This document shows, in pieces, positions 43,625-52,879 of a stretch of DNA of 64,000 nucleotides. The notes below the pieces were generated by a model. The model saw only the letters and a program-made list of their open reading frames with translations, was not told the DNA's origin and did not search any database. Made by a program: the position numbers and the translations under genes. Source of the stretch: Brotaphodocola faecis (GTDB taxonomy: Bacteria; Bacillota; Clostridia; Lachnospirales; Lachnospiraceae); the NCBI RefSeq assembly GCF_040096075.1, contig NZ_JBBMFJ010000003.1, positions 1-64,000 on the forward strand. The letters run 5' to 3'. Position 1 is the first letter of the stretch. Every line of letters begins with the position of its first letter.

Positions 43625-45655
43625 TTGGCAGAAAATTTACAGCATGAGGATTTTGGGGAAAAGATCGGAGGTGCGAAAAAAGACCTCTGGAAAGACCGCG
43701 GCCTGTATGTAGACGACCTGGGCGCCATGAATGAGCGGGAGGCGGAGAAATTCGTCAAGAAGGATAATGTCTGGAAGAAACCGGACTATCAGGCCATGCT
43801 TGACGATGGCGTTCCCCTCGGCGTTGTCTATTTCATCAAAAAGGCACGGGACAGCCTGGGGGCTTCTCCCCAATACCGGTACAGTGACAAAACCCCGGAG
43901 CTCAGGCGTGCCAGGCAGGAGGAATATATTGAGACCGTCCGGCAGCTACAGGCCGTGATCGAGGATGTGCGCACACTGGATGACGCTATGCAAGCCTATG
44001 ACCGCTTTCTGATACAAAATGGATATGTGGAGCAGGTGCAGGGCTGGGCCAGCGGAACCCATTACCGCGCTACGAAGAAATCCCTGGATAACCCGGTCAT
44101 TACCAATAAGCTGGTGCAGGCCTTACATATCCGCTCCGCTTCTCACTTTGACCGGGATTTCACGCAAAAGGCGCAGCAGGAACAGTTTGGCGTTTCCAAA
44201 GACCAGAAGATGCCAAAGGGCTATGCGATCCACTTCAATGACGGGAAAAACACCTATTCCAGAAATAACGACTGGAAACCCGGCACCTATTATGTGACGA
44301 AAGGCTATTCCATTTTGCAGACAAATTTGGAATCCCGTGAGGCAGCCCTGAAATGGGTACAGGATTTTGCCCGGCAGCGGAGCAAAGGCGGAAAGGTCCG
44401 GTTTACCCCTCCGCAGCTTGCGCATGTGAGACGGACCGGGCCGGACTACCGGAGCGGTCAGGAGATCACCGGACAGCATTATCTTGACACTTTCGGCTTC
44501 CGGGGCGGCGAATTTGGAAACTGGATGAACCAGAATGACCGGCAGGCGTCCCTGAACATGGGATTTGAAGCACTGAAAGACCTGGCGGCTGCCTTACAGA
44601 TCAGCGATCAGGATATTGCCTTTGGCGGCACGCTTGCTATCGCTTTCGGTGCCAGGGGCAGCGGCAACGCCGCGGCCCATTATGAACCGCTCCGCAAGGT
44701 CATCAACCTTACGAAGATGCACGGGGCCGGTTCCCTGGCGCATGAATGGTGGCACGGCTTTGACGACTATTTGGGGGCAAAGATGGGCGCGAAAGGGATG
44801 CTCTCAGAACAGCCCCGCCTTTACCCATTGTTCCAAAAGCTCATTGATACCATGAAGTACAAACCGGAGACGCCGGAGCAGGCGGCCAAACGCACCGAGG
44901 CACAGAACAGCCGGACAAAGAAAAACGCGGCAAGCTGGCTGGATTCGGCGGTGCTTGGCTCCTTGAAGCGGTACGGCAATGAAAGTACGCTGGAACAGTA
45001 TGTGGCATTAAAAGACGCTTTCCTTTCCGGGGAGGTCGGTTCTGTGGATCAGATCAGCGCCTTAAAGAAATCCGTCAGCGGCCATGTGATTCCCAAAAGT
45101 GATCGTGAACGTTTGGAAATGTTCGAGCGGATGCTTCACAGGATGCAGGAACAGGAAACCCCGCAGATCGGGCGGACAGAGACCGACTACTACCGCAATT
45201 CCGTAAAAATGGGAAAAGAATGCGAGAAAGACGGCGGCTATTGGGACAGCAACACGGAAATGACGGCCAGGGCTTTTGCCTGTTATATCAAGGATAAGCT
45301 GCCCTATGCTTCTGATTATCTGGCCGGCCATGCGGATTGCGCGGTAGCCCTTGTCATGGATAAATCCGGGGAAACAGAGGTTTTGAAAGCCTATCCCCAG
45401 GGTGAGGAACGCAGGGCGATCAACGCGGTGTTTGACGAGATCGTGGCAGATTTGAAATTGCAGCACACCCTTACCCATGCGGAAACAACGCTGCCCCTTG
45501 CGGTGCAGGCTGTACCGTTGGCTGAAAATGAGCAGATTACCATATTTACGATGGAACGCCCTTCGGTGATCGGGCAACTTGCGGCGGCAAGATCGGCAGA
45601 AAAAAGTACCCCGGCGCAGGCGGCTCCTAAAAAGTCCCACGCGCCGGAGATTTAA
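43625..45655 (+). CDS. Large LPD1-domain protein with zincin-like HEWWH motif
   Basis: 676 aa. The LPD1 region (about 285-345) carries DTFGFRGGEFGNWMNQNDRQASLN. Just after it LAHEWWHGFDDYLGAKMG places HEWWH at 373-377, an HExxH-type metalloprotease signature like that of ArdC-associated zincins. Large polyvalent proteins of this sort enter the recipient with conjugating DNA and may counter host defences; that role is inferred. It starts at TTG behind GGAGGTGATAATG. The C-terminus is an Ala/Pro-rich tail. Confidence 0.75.
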   Translation: MAENLQHEDFGEKIGGAKKDLWKDRGLYVDDLGAMNEREAEKFVKKDNVWKKPDYQAMLDDGVPLGVVYFIKKARDSLGASPQYRYSDKTPELRRARQEEYIETVRQLQAVIEDVRTLDDAMQAYDRFLIQNGYVEQVQGWASGTHYRATKKSLDNPVITNKLVQALHIRSASHFDRDFTQKAQQEQFGVSKDQKMPKGYAIHFNDGKNTYSRNNDWKPGTYYVTKGYSILQTNLESREAALKWVQDFARQRSKGGKVRFTPPQLAHVRRTGPDYRSGQEITGQHYLDTFGFRGGEFGNWMNQNDRQASLNMGFEALKDLAAALQISDQDIAFGGTLAIAFGARGSGNAAAHYEPLRKVINLTKMHGAGSLAHEWWHGFDDYLGAKMGAKGMLSEQPRLYPLFQKLIDTMKYKPETPEQAAKRTEAQNSRTKKNAASWLDSAVLGSLKRYGNESTLEQYVALKDAFLSGEVGSVDQISALKKSVSGHVIPKSDRERLEMFERMLHRMQEQETPQIGRTETDYYRNSVKMGKECEKDGGYWDSNTEMTARAFACYIKDKLPYASDYLAGHADCAVALVMDKSGETEVLKAYPQGEERRAINAVFDEIVADLKLQHTLTHAETTLPLAVQAVPLAENEQITIFTMERPSVIGQLAAARSAEKSTPAQAAPKKSHAPEI

Positions 45656-45667
45656 GGAGGTGAAACA

Positions 45668-46504
45668 TTGGAAGAAAACAAGGATTATCAGGTTTACCGG
45701 TTTGACTATCTAACGGAAGGCAGCCAGCTCAAATTGGAGCACAACGTATATTGTGAGGATGTGGATATATCTTCCCTGATTACGCAGGGTGCGGATGCAC
45801 TGGAGGCATTGCGTCAGGACAGCATAGACGGCGAGCAGAAAGCCCTTGCAATCGTGCAGGCGGCGGCAAAACAATGGGAACAGCAGGCGGCAGTCACACA
45901 GAAATTGAACCGCTCGCTGGAATACCTGCGGACCCCGGAGGTTGCACATACGGGAAATGAATGGCGCAAAACCGGCAACTGGCGGGACGCCGAGGAAATC
46001 AGCAACCGTGTCTATAAGATGACATGCAGCGTTTGGGAAGATACCAAATATGACCGGGAAACGAAGCAAAGCGTCCCGGTTGCCTGGTATGTGACATGGG
46101 ATGTGTATGTGAATTCCCCGAAGGAGGGATATGGGGAAAAGATCGCCGGGCAGAACCAGAAACGCTATACCGACAAAGCCGCCGCTATGAAATACCTGGA
46201 TGGGCGCAAGAAAGCCTACTCCCACCTGTTTACAGAAATCTCTCCGCAGATTCCAAAAGAATATGAGCACCACTTTACCGTTCACGGTACCCTCCTTCCC
46301 GGTTATACCGTGGAGGGCCAGGAACCGGTCAAGGCAGAGCACACCGCCGCCGAGGTTTCGGAGGGCGATATTTCTTTGCCCGAAAAGGCGGAAAAGCCTT
46401 CCGTGCTGGGGAAACTGGCGGCGGCGAAGCTGGACGCAAAAGAATCCGGGCAGCCGGTCCGACAGGGAGAAAAATATCAGTCAGAAGAAAGGAGCAGCTT
46501 ATGA
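45668..46504 (+). CDS. Conserved ICE protein, unknown function
   Basis: 278 aa starting at TTG behind AAGGAGGTGAAACA. The N-terminal part (YQVYRFDYLTEGSQLKLEHNVYCEDVDISSLI) is followed by a long helix and then a beta-rich stretch (VYKMTCSVWEDTKYD...VAWYVTWDVYVNSP). The C-terminal linker SVLGKLAAAKLD resembles the tail of the preceding protein, suggesting a shared interaction motif. No family recognised. It overlaps the DUF4314 gene by 4 bases. Confidence 0.68.
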   Translation: MEENKDYQVYRFDYLTEGSQLKLEHNVYCEDVDISSLITQGADALEALRQDSIDGEQKALAIVQAAAKQWEQQAAVTQKLNRSLEYLRTPEVAHTGNEWRKTGNWRDAEEISNRVYKMTCSVWEDTKYDRETKQSVPVAWYVTWDVYVNSPKEGYGEKIAGQNQKRYTDKAAAMKYLDGRKKAYSHLFTEISPQIPKEYEHHFTVHGTLLPGYTVEGQEPVKAEHTAAEVSEGDISLPEKAEKPSVLGKLAAAKLDAKESGQPVRQGEKYQSEERSSL

Positions 46505-46872
46505 ATGAGTGGGAAAAGAACCGCCGCATGGCAGAATCTTACCGGCAGTCATACCCTCCCGGTACAAGGCTGGAACTGATTGGGATGGATGATCCGTTTG
46601 CACCGATTCCGGCAGGAATGAGGGGAACGGTTAACTATGTGGATGACCAGTCTCAGATTCATGTGAAATGGGACAATGGCAGCGGGCTTGCCCTTATCCC
46701 GGACACAGACAGTTTTCGCAGGCTGTCCGCAAAAGAGATTGAGGCGGAGAATGCGGCGAAGGGTTCTGTCGTAAGCAGGCTTACCGCTTCCAAAACGCAG
46801 CCAGGGAAAGAACGGGAAGAAGGCAGGCGGCAGGCAAAGCCGAATAAAAAGAAGGAGGATATGCAGTTATGA
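46501..46872 (+). CDS. DUF4314 domain protein
   Basis: 123 aa. YPPGTRLELIGMDDPFAPIPAGMRGTVNYVDDQSQIHVKWDNGSGLALIPDTDSFR is the DUF4314 beta-barrel, common on ICEs of Clostridia. The C-terminus is a basic tail. Function unknown. It overlaps genes on both sides by 4 bases, so the region is a tightly coupled operon. Confidence 0.82.
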   Translation: MNEWEKNRRMAESYRQSYPPGTRLELIGMDDPFAPIPAGMRGTVNYVDDQSQIHVKWDNGSGLALIPDTDSFRRLSAKEIEAENAAKGSVVSRLTASKTQPGKEREEGRRQAKPNKKKEDMQL

Positions 46873-47981
46873 AAGTTTTAATGGTGGAGCCTGGGAAAGT
46901 CCCCTATGCGGCAGAAATTGGCGAAGGTCTGGAGCCATTGCAGGCCGCTGTCGGCGGGGACATTCAGGCTGTTTACCCTTACGATGACCCGGTTGCCTTG
47001 ATCTGTAACGAGGAAGGCAAATACATGGGGCTTCCCCTGAACCGTGCTCTCCATGATGACGAGGGCAATATCTATGACATTGTTGCAGGGAATTTCTTTC
47101 TCTGCGGGCTTGGCGAGGAAGATTTTACAGACCTTCCAGCAGACCTTATGGAGAAATACCGGCAGCAGTTTGAGCACCCGGAGCAGTTTGTCCGCATTGC
47201 CGGGAAAATCCTGGCAGTCAAGCAGCCGGTCCCTTCCCCTGAAGAACAGGAGGCACAGCGGGCGCAGATGGCCGCACAGGAGGCACAGCGGGAAGAAATG
47301 CGGCTGGACGAGTCCACGGACCTGGCCTTTGACCTGGATGTGTTCCTGCGGCAGTACAGTGACGCTTATGCGGATATGCACCCCGTTTTCCATGAGGAAA
47401 AAGAACGCATGGCGGACGAACTCCTTTCCGGGCAGACCGGAAAGATACGCATGAGGATGGCAACTGTCATTCAGGAGGAACACCTGAACGGCGAGGCCGG
47501 GCCGCTGCTGGATCGCATTGCCGCCTATGAAAAAGAATACGGGATCAGCGCCTACTCCATTTACCAGCTTGACTTATCGGACAGCACCGATGACCTGCGC
47601 TTTATGTCCCTTGATTGGCTGGAAAAGAAAGGGCTCCCGGTAGACAGGGACAATTACCAGATGGTCTATGCGGCGGAGCTTTCGCCCGGCGAAACACTGG
47701 AAGATATTTATACCCGCTTTAACATCGACCACCCGGAGGATTTTAAGGGGCATTCCCTTTCTGTCTCTGATGTAGTAGTGCTCCACGAAAAAGGCAGCGA
47801 CACCGCCTACTATGTGGACAGCATTGGGTTTAAGGAAGTGCCGGATTTTTTGGGCGGCGCCCGGCAGCCGGAGGCAAAGCGGGATGTGTCGCTGCGGGAG
47901 CTGCTTGACGACGCTAAGAAACAGGCGGCAAAGGCAGAACCTAAGACGCCGGAGAAAAAGAAAGAACCGGAAAGGAGCTGA
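46869..47981 (+). CDS. DUF3846/YodL-domain protein
   Basis: 370 aa. The N-terminal DUF3846 (MKVLMVEPGKVPYAAEIGEGLEPLQAAVGGDIQAVYPY, about 1-115) is followed by a helical linker and a YodL-like domain (about 230-310: YSIYQLDLSDSTDDLRFMSLDWLEKKG, LSVSDVVVLHEKG). These domains occur together on Tn1549-type elements and phages; antirestriction-type roles are suspected but not shown. It ends in a basic Lys/Glu tail. Confidence 0.78.
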   Translation: MKVLMVEPGKVPYAAEIGEGLEPLQAAVGGDIQAVYPYDDPVALICNEEGKYMGLPLNRALHDDEGNIYDIVAGNFFLCGLGEEDFTDLPADLMEKYRQQFEHPEQFVRIAGKILAVKQPVPSPEEQEAQRAQMAAQEAQREEMRLDESTDLAFDLDVFLRQYSDAYADMHPVFHEEKERMADELLSGQTGKIRMRMATVIQEEHLNGEAGPLLDRIAAYEKEYGISAYSIYQLDLSDSTDDLRFMSLDWLEKKGLPVDRDNYQMVYAAELSPGETLEDIYTRFNIDHPEDFKGHSLSVSDVVVLHEKGSDTAYYVDSIGFKEVPDFLGGARQPEAKRDVSLRELLDDAKKQAAKAEPKTPEKKKEPERS

Positions 47982-47987
47982 TGGCTT

Positions 47988-48788
47988 ATGCTGATGGCAG
48001 AACAGGAACCCTATGCCTTAATGGTGCAGCCGGACGATATGCTGATCAGCCCTCGTGAAGTTAATGACAACTTCGGGACAATGGTATGCTTCCACCCCCG
48101 CTATGCCCTGGGCGACCACCACAACTATATTGACAAGGACGATTTTCTGCGGGAAATGTACTTAAACACCGTTGGCAACAATGAGCGCGGCACGGAACGC
48201 TATGAGCGCATGGTAAATATGGTCTGGAGCCGGAAAATGACTGGCGACCACCCCGACCCCCGTGCCGTGGATGATGCCATGCTCCGGGTGATCTCTGAAA
48301 AATACGTTGTGATGCCCCTGTACCTTCTGGACCACAGCGGCCTTGCCATGCAGACAGAGAGTTTCCACGATCCCTGGGACAGCGGGCAGGTAGGTTGGGT
48401 GTATGTTTCCAAAGAGGATGTGCTGAAAGAGTTCGGCGGGGAGAAAATGACCGGCGCCCTCCGAAAAAAAGCCGAGGATTTGCTTAGGGGCGAGGTTGCT
48501 GAGTATGACGCCTATCTCCGGGGTGAGTGTTATGGCTTTGAGCTGTATAAAAACGGCGAGCTGTCGGATAGCTGCTGGGGATTCATCGGAAGTCTGGAAG
48601 ATGCCTGTAAAGCAATGGCGGATTATCTGCCAGACGAGTGCAAAGGCATGACGGAGCACCTTTCGGAAGTGAAAGAACCGGCTTCCATGATTAAGACGCT
48701 CCTTCGGCACGCCCGGATTCAGATCGAACAGGCGGAAAAAGCCCACGAACACGCCCCGCGCCAGCAGGTACTAAGTGAGGCACGGTAA
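47988..48788 (+). CDS. Conserved ICE protein, unknown (antirestriction-operon type)
   Basis: 266 aa. It begins MLMAEQEPYALMVQPDDMLISPREVNDN and contains YVVMPLYLLDHSGLAMQT and WDSGQVGWVYVSKEDVLKEFG, then LRGECYGFELYKNGELSDSCWGF. This pattern is common next to DUF3846 genes in ICEs and phages, but I cannot give a biochemical role. AAAGGAGCTGATGGCTT provides the ribosome site. Confidence 0.7.
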   Translation: MLMAEQEPYALMVQPDDMLISPREVNDNFGTMVCFHPRYALGDHHNYIDKDDFLREMYLNTVGNNERGTERYERMVNMVWSRKMTGDHPDPRAVDDAMLRVISEKYVVMPLYLLDHSGLAMQTESFHDPWDSGQVGWVYVSKEDVLKEFGGEKMTGALRKKAEDLLRGEVAEYDAYLRGECYGFELYKNGELSDSCWGFIGSLEDACKAMADYLPDECKGMTEHLSEVKEPASMIKTLLRHARIQIEQAEKAHEHAPRQQVLSEAR

Positions 48789-48824
48789 TGAACAGACTAT
48801 ATTTTTTCAGGAAGGAGGATGTAG

Positions 48825-49295
48825 GTGCAGGAAGATATTGAACAAAGAACCATGTCGGTCACGGTCCAGGCGGCAAAGCTGTCCGGGCGGGTGCTGAAAG
48901 CGGCCATTGCCGCCGCGCTTCAAAAGATGGAGCATAGCCGCAATACCCCGAAAGTTGGCCGCAACAGCATGAAGCGGCTGACCGCCAGGGACCCCGGCGC
49001 CAGTACCATTGAAGTGACCGGACGGATTCGCTCTTTTGAACGGATCGCCAAAAAGCATGAGGTCCGCTATCACATTGAAAAAGACCCCGGCACGGATCCG
49101 CCCAAATGGACGGTGTATTTCAAGGCAAACCAGGCGGACGCCCTGACCGCGGCATTTAAGGAATATACAAGAAAAGACCTTGCCCGTAGCACCAGGCCGT
49201 CGCTGCTTTCCCAGCTTGCCAAATTCAAAGAGCTGGCACAGGCGCTTGGCCGTGACAAGGTAAAGAATAAGGAGCATGGAGGGCCGGAGCGTTGA
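48825..49295 (+). CDS. PcfB family conjugation protein (DUF3801)
   Basis: 156 aa starting at GTG behind AAGGAGGATGTAG. QAAKLSGRVLKAAIAAALQKMEH, RNSMKRLTARD, and VTGRIRSFERIAKKHEVRYHIEKDPG...WTVYFKANQADALTAAFKEYTRK follow the PcfB pattern of Tn1549/pCF10-like elements. Expected to work with the coupling protein at the DNA-transfer complex. It overlaps the virD4 5' part by 4 bases (TTGA). Confidence 0.87.
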   Translation: MQEDIEQRTMSVTVQAAKLSGRVLKAAIAAALQKMEHSRNTPKVGRNSMKRLTARDPGASTIEVTGRIRSFERIAKKHEVRYHIEKDPGTDPPKWTVYFKANQADALTAAFKEYTRKDLARSTRPSLLSQLAKFKELAQALGRDKVKNKEHGGPER

Positions 49296-49603
49296 AGATA
49301 GATACGGTCACCCTGAAAAAGCAGGTGATCCTCCACCTGCCTTACCTTCTGTTCCTTTTGGTATTCGCAAAGCTGGGCCAGACGGTACGGCTGGCTCCCG
49401 GAGCGGATGCTTCGCAAAAACTGCTGGGGCTAAGTGAAGGCTTCACTTTGGCCTTTCAGAGCATGTGGCCCGGTGCGGCGCTGGATTGGCTGGTGGGGCT
49501 CTGCGGTGCGGTCATTATGAGGCTGGCGGTGTATCTCAAAGGAAAGGACGCAAAAAAGTACCGTAAAAATGTGGAATACGGTTCTGCCCGCTGGAGTGCA
49601 TAA
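49292..49603 (+). pseudogene. VirD4/TraG coupling protein, N-terminal part, split by IME1
   Basis: 103 codons. Two membrane helices (LPYLLFLLVFAKLGQTV and AALDWLVGLCGAVIMRLAVYL) then the conserved KKYRKNVEYGSARW. The frame leaves the gene at Trp101 (TGG at 49592-49594) and reads two foreign codons to a stop. The remaining part continues in frame from the TGG at 58120-58122. Excising the interval rejoins SARW with GSKTDIAPFMD. Confidence 0.92.
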
Positions 49604-49650
49604 TCTTAAGTGTAAAGGAACTCTACATGGACGCACAGGAGGATATGCAC

Positions 49651-51501
49651 ATGACTGATTACAGCAAAATCACAGCCCTTTACTCCCGTCTTTCCGTAGG
49701 CGACGAGGACAGGGATGGCGGCGAGAGCAACAGCATACAAAACCAAAAAATCTTTTTGGAGAACTACGCCAGAGGGCAGCACCTAACCAATATCCGGCAC
49801 TACATTGACGACGACGAAAGCGGCAGATTTTTTGACCGTTCTGCCTACTCCCGCATGATTGAAGATGTAGAAAGCGGCAAAATCGGCGTCTGTATTATGA
49901 AAGACCTTACCCGCTGGGGGCGCGACTATCTCCAAGTCGGCAACGCTATGGAGATTTTCAGGCGGAACAATGTGCGCTTTATCGCGGTCAACAATGGCAT
50001 AGACAGCGAAAACCCCGACACATTGGAGTTTGCCCCCTTTATCAATATCATGTCGGAGTGGTACGCAAAGGACATCAGCAAGAAAGTAAAAACGGGTATC
50101 CGCACAAAAGGCACAAGTGGCAAGCCAATCGCTACCGAAGCTCCCTACGGCTATATCAAAGACCCGGACAACAAGGATTTTTGGATAATCGACGAGGAAG
50201 CCGCCGAGGTTGTGCGCCTTATTTTCCGTCTGTTTCTGGACGGGAAAAACCGAAACCAAATCGCCGTATATCTGACACAGGAACAAATCCCTACCCCCAC
50301 TTTCTACATGAAAGACCGAGGGCGGGGAACTTGTAAAAATAAGACGCTTAACGAGGATAACCGTTACAAGTGGAACAAAGCCACCCTGACCCATATCCTT
50401 ACGCGGCAGGAGTATTGCGGTGATGTAGTCAACTTCAAGACCACAAAGCATTTCCGGGATAAACGCAACCACTATGTAGACAGAAGCCAGTGGCACATCA
50501 CAGAAAATGTGCATGAGCCGATTATCGACCGCACAGACTTTGAAAATGTGCAGCGGATTTTGGAAAACGCACCTGTCAAACGCCCCAACGGGGACGGGGA
50601 AATCCACCCTCTGTCCGGCTTGCTTTTCTGTAAAGACTGCGGCGCAAAAATGCACATTCGCATAGATTACAGGAATGGCGGCAAGCGCCATGTTGCCTAT
50701 TGCAGCGAGTACCACAAGGGAAAATCCAAAAATCCCAAGTGCAGCTCCCCGCACATCATGGACGCGGATCTGCTCATGCAGACCGTCGCAGATGTGCTGA
50801 AAAAAATCGCGGAATACTCTATCAGCAACCGGGCAGAGTTTGAAGCCTTAGTGAAAAAGAGCCTTGCCATGCAGCAGACCGACAAGACCAAGAAACAGCA
50901 GAAGCGTATCCCGCAAATCACGACGCGCCTTGAACAGATTGACAAGGTGCTGAATAAACTTTATGAGGATAACGCGCTGGGAACTATCCCGCAAGACCGC
51001 TATGAGCAGATGTCGCAGAAGTATTCAGAAGAATACTACACACTGAAAGCAGAACTTGAACAGCTTAGGGAGCAGCTATCCGCTTTTGAGAACGCGGGAG
51101 GACGGGCGCAGAAGTTTGTAAAGCTGATAGACCGTTACACTGACTTTACCGACCTTACCCCAACTATCCTCAACGAGTTTATCAGCCGGATTGAAGTGCA
51201 TGAGCGCGACAAGAAAAGGGCGAAACAAGCTATTCAGCATATCGGGATATACTTTAACCATATCGGCAGATTTGAAAATGAACTGACACAGCTTGCAGAG
51301 CCGACAGAGCAGGAAATCCGGCAAATGCGGGAGGAAATCGAAGAAGCACAAAAGGAAAAGAGCCGCGCCTACCACCGCGAATATTCAAGGGCATACCGGG
51401 CGAGAAACCTTGAAAAGCAACGGGAGTATGACCGCATGAAAGCGCGGGAATACCGGGCGAGGAAAAAGGCGCAGGCTGCCGCCGCACAGCCCGCGCCGTA
51501 A
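49651..51501 (+). CDS. Large serine recombinase (TnpX-like)
   Basis: 616 aa. Catalytic resolvase domain with ALYSRLSVGDED (nucleophile Ser15), SGRFFDRSAYSRMIEDVE and KDLTRWGRDYLQVG. A recombinase domain follows (about 170-290: PYGYIKDPDNKDFWIIDEEAAEVVRLIF), then a zinc ribbon (LLFCKDCGAKMHI...CSSPH), a coiled coil and a basic Arg/Lys/Glu tail. The ATG at 49651 is preferred: AGGAGGA lies 7 bases upstream, whereas the ATG at 49627 has none. It begins 57 bases inside IME1, and catalyses its excision and insertion. Confidence 0.93.
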   Translation: MTDYSKITALYSRLSVGDEDRDGGESNSIQNQKIFLENYARGQHLTNIRHYIDDDESGRFFDRSAYSRMIEDVESGKIGVCIMKDLTRWGRDYLQVGNAMEIFRRNNVRFIAVNNGIDSENPDTLEFAPFINIMSEWYAKDISKKVKTGIRTKGTSGKPIATEAPYGYIKDPDNKDFWIIDEEAAEVVRLIFRLFLDGKNRNQIAVYLTQEQIPTPTFYMKDRGRGTCKNKTLNEDNRYKWNKATLTHILTRQEYCGDVVNFKTTKHFRDKRNHYVDRSQWHITENVHEPIIDRTDFENVQRILENAPVKRPNGDGEIHPLSGLLFCKDCGAKMHIRIDYRNGGKRHVAYCSEYHKGKSKNPKCSSPHIMDADLLMQTVADVLKKIAEYSISNRAEFEALVKKSLAMQQTDKTKKQQKRIPQITTRLEQIDKVLNKLYEDNALGTIPQDRYEQMSQKYSEEYYTLKAELEQLREQLSAFENAGGRAQKFVKLIDRYTDFTDLTPTILNEFISRIEVHERDKKRAKQAIQHIGIYFNHIGRFENELTQLAEPTEQEIRQMREEIEEAQKEKSRAYHREYSRAYRARNLEKQREYDRMKAREYRARKKAQAAAAQPAP

Positions 51502-51581
51502 AACAGAACAGCCAACATCAGAGAGGGATTTTCCGAACTACGGGAAATCCCTCTTTCGCGCCCGGAGAAAGGAGAAACCGA

Positions 51582-51797
51582 TTGACAGAAAAGAAAGGAA
51601 CACCCGCCCCGCCGACCAAGCCGGACGGTATCATCACGACCCAGAGGAACGGGCAGGCCATTGTTGCGGAGCTATTTTTCAATCCCAATGGCACAGAAAC
51701 ATTCTCCGACAAGCTGCTGAAAATGATACTTGCCGACAACTTGCGTTTCTCTGCGTCTAACGGTCAAGAGCCGGAAAAATCGGAAATCTTGCGATAA
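51582..51797 (+). CDS. TnpW-like transposon protein
   Basis: 71 aa from a TTG start behind AGAAAGGAG. The pattern PTKPDGIITTQRNGQAIVAELFFNPNGTETFSDKLLKMILAD matches TnpW-type proteins found beside TnpX recombinases in Tn4451-like elements. Role not established; probably accessory to recombination. A terminator follows (51801-51837). Confidence 0.75.
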   Translation: MTEKKGTPAPPTKPDGIITTQRNGQAIVAELFFNPNGTETFSDKLLKMILADNLRFSASNGQEPEKSEILR

Positions 51798-51800
51798 CAG

Positions 51801-51837
51801 CCGCCCCGACGATACATTCCCCGTCCGGGCGGTTTTT
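51801..51837 (+). terminator. Terminator after tnpW-like gene
   Basis: CCGCCC (51801-51806) with GGGCGG (51827-51832), inner CGACG/CGTC pairs, then TTTTT. Confidence 0.8.
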
Positions 51838-51931
51838 ATCGTCAAAAACGCCGTTTTCCCCAAGTCAAGAGCCGAGGAAAACACCCGAAAAATGCCCCTA
51901 TTGCGTAACAGGGGCGCAGAAAGGAGAGTTT

Positions 51932-52234
51932 ATGAGAACAGGGCTTACCAAGCAGGAAAAGACCACCGATATATGGTTTGACGAGAAAGACCCGCTTATC
52001 CATATCCGCACCCACAACACCGACCTCAAAAGGCGGCTTGCCGCCTATGCCGGACAGCACCCCGGCGAGTGCCGCCAGACCGACGCAGACCCCGAAACGG
52101 GCTGCATGGAGTTTGACATTGCAAAGAGGCGTTTCTCTTTCCGTCTGACCGTCCCATACAGCGAGGAACGCCGGAGAGCCGCCAGCGAAGCGGCGAAAGC
52201 TAACGCAAGCAATCTGACGCGAAGTGTGATATAA
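51932..52234 (+). CDS. Small conserved IME protein, unknown function
   Basis: 100 aa. TTDIWFDEKDPLIHIRTHNTDLKRRLAAYAGQHPGECRQTDADPETGCMEFDIAKRRFSFRLTVPYSEERR. This protein type recurs upstream of sigma-factor genes in clostridial mobilizable elements, but I know of no function. AAAGGAGAGTTT precedes the ATG. Confidence 0.72.
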   Translation: MRTGLTKQEKTTDIWFDEKDPLIHIRTHNTDLKRRLAAYAGQHPGECRQTDADPETGCMEFDIAKRRFSFRLTVPYSEERRRAASEAAKANASNLTRSVI

Positions 52235-52315
52235 TTTTTTTGAAAAAGTTTGAGATTTGATGTAGTATTCGCCGCTAAAACCGTAGTATATAGATGAAGC
52301 CGGAAAGGAGGCGGT

Positions 52316-52879
52316 GTGATGATAGACGACGAAAAAATCATAGAAATGTTTTTTGAGCGTTCAGAACAAGGCATACGGGAGTTGGATATAAAATACGGAA
52401 CAGTCTGCCACAATCTTTCCTATCATATCGTAGGAAGTAGGCAAAACGCAGAGGAATGTGTAAACGACGCTTATTTAGGTGTATGGAACACTATTCCCCC
52501 TGCACGACCTAACCCACTTTTATCCTATGTTCTGAAAATCGTTCGGAACATTTCAATCAAAATTTATTGGAGAAAGGAAGCAGCCAAACGAAGCAGCCAT
52601 TACACGATTGCTTTGGAGGAAATTGAACCCTATATAGCAGATACTCACACAGTAGAAGCAGAAATTGAAGCTAAAGAATTAGCCCGTATCATTGAAAGTT
52701 TTTTAGATACGCTGACTACTGAAAACCGCGTTATTTTCATGCGCCGCTATTGGTTTTCTGACAGCTACAAAGACATAGCCGAGGTTGTGGGGCTTTCAGA
52801 GAAAAATGTCTCTGTCCGGCTGACCCGTATCCGCGAAAAGATGAAACAATATTTAATTGAAAGAGAGGTATTTATATGA
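52316..52879 (+). CDS. ECF-type RNA polymerase sigma factor
   Basis: 187 aa. The region 2 part (about 10-85: NLSYHIVGSRQNAEECVNDAYLGVWNTIPPARP) and region 4 part (about 120-180: LTTENRVIFMRRYWFSDSYKDIAEVVGLSEKNVSVRLTRIREKMK) are clear. The stop overlaps the start of the anti-sigma gene by 4 bases, so the two are coupled. Which IME or host promoters it serves is unknown; autoregulation is likely. Confidence 0.88.
   Translation: MMIDDEKIIEMFFERSEQGIRELDIKYGTVCHNLSYHIVGSRQNAEECVNDAYLGVWNTIPPARPNPLLSYVLKIVRNISIKIYWRKEAAKRSSHYTIALEEIEPYIADTHTVEAEIEAKELARIIESFLDTLTTENRVIFMRRYWFSDSYKDIAEVVGLSEKNVSVRLTRIREKMKQYLIEREVFI

Noticed and set aside
49783..50754. 323-aa minus-strand ORF opposite the serine recombinase
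   Set aside because: Shadow frame; the plus-strand recombinase is unmistakable.
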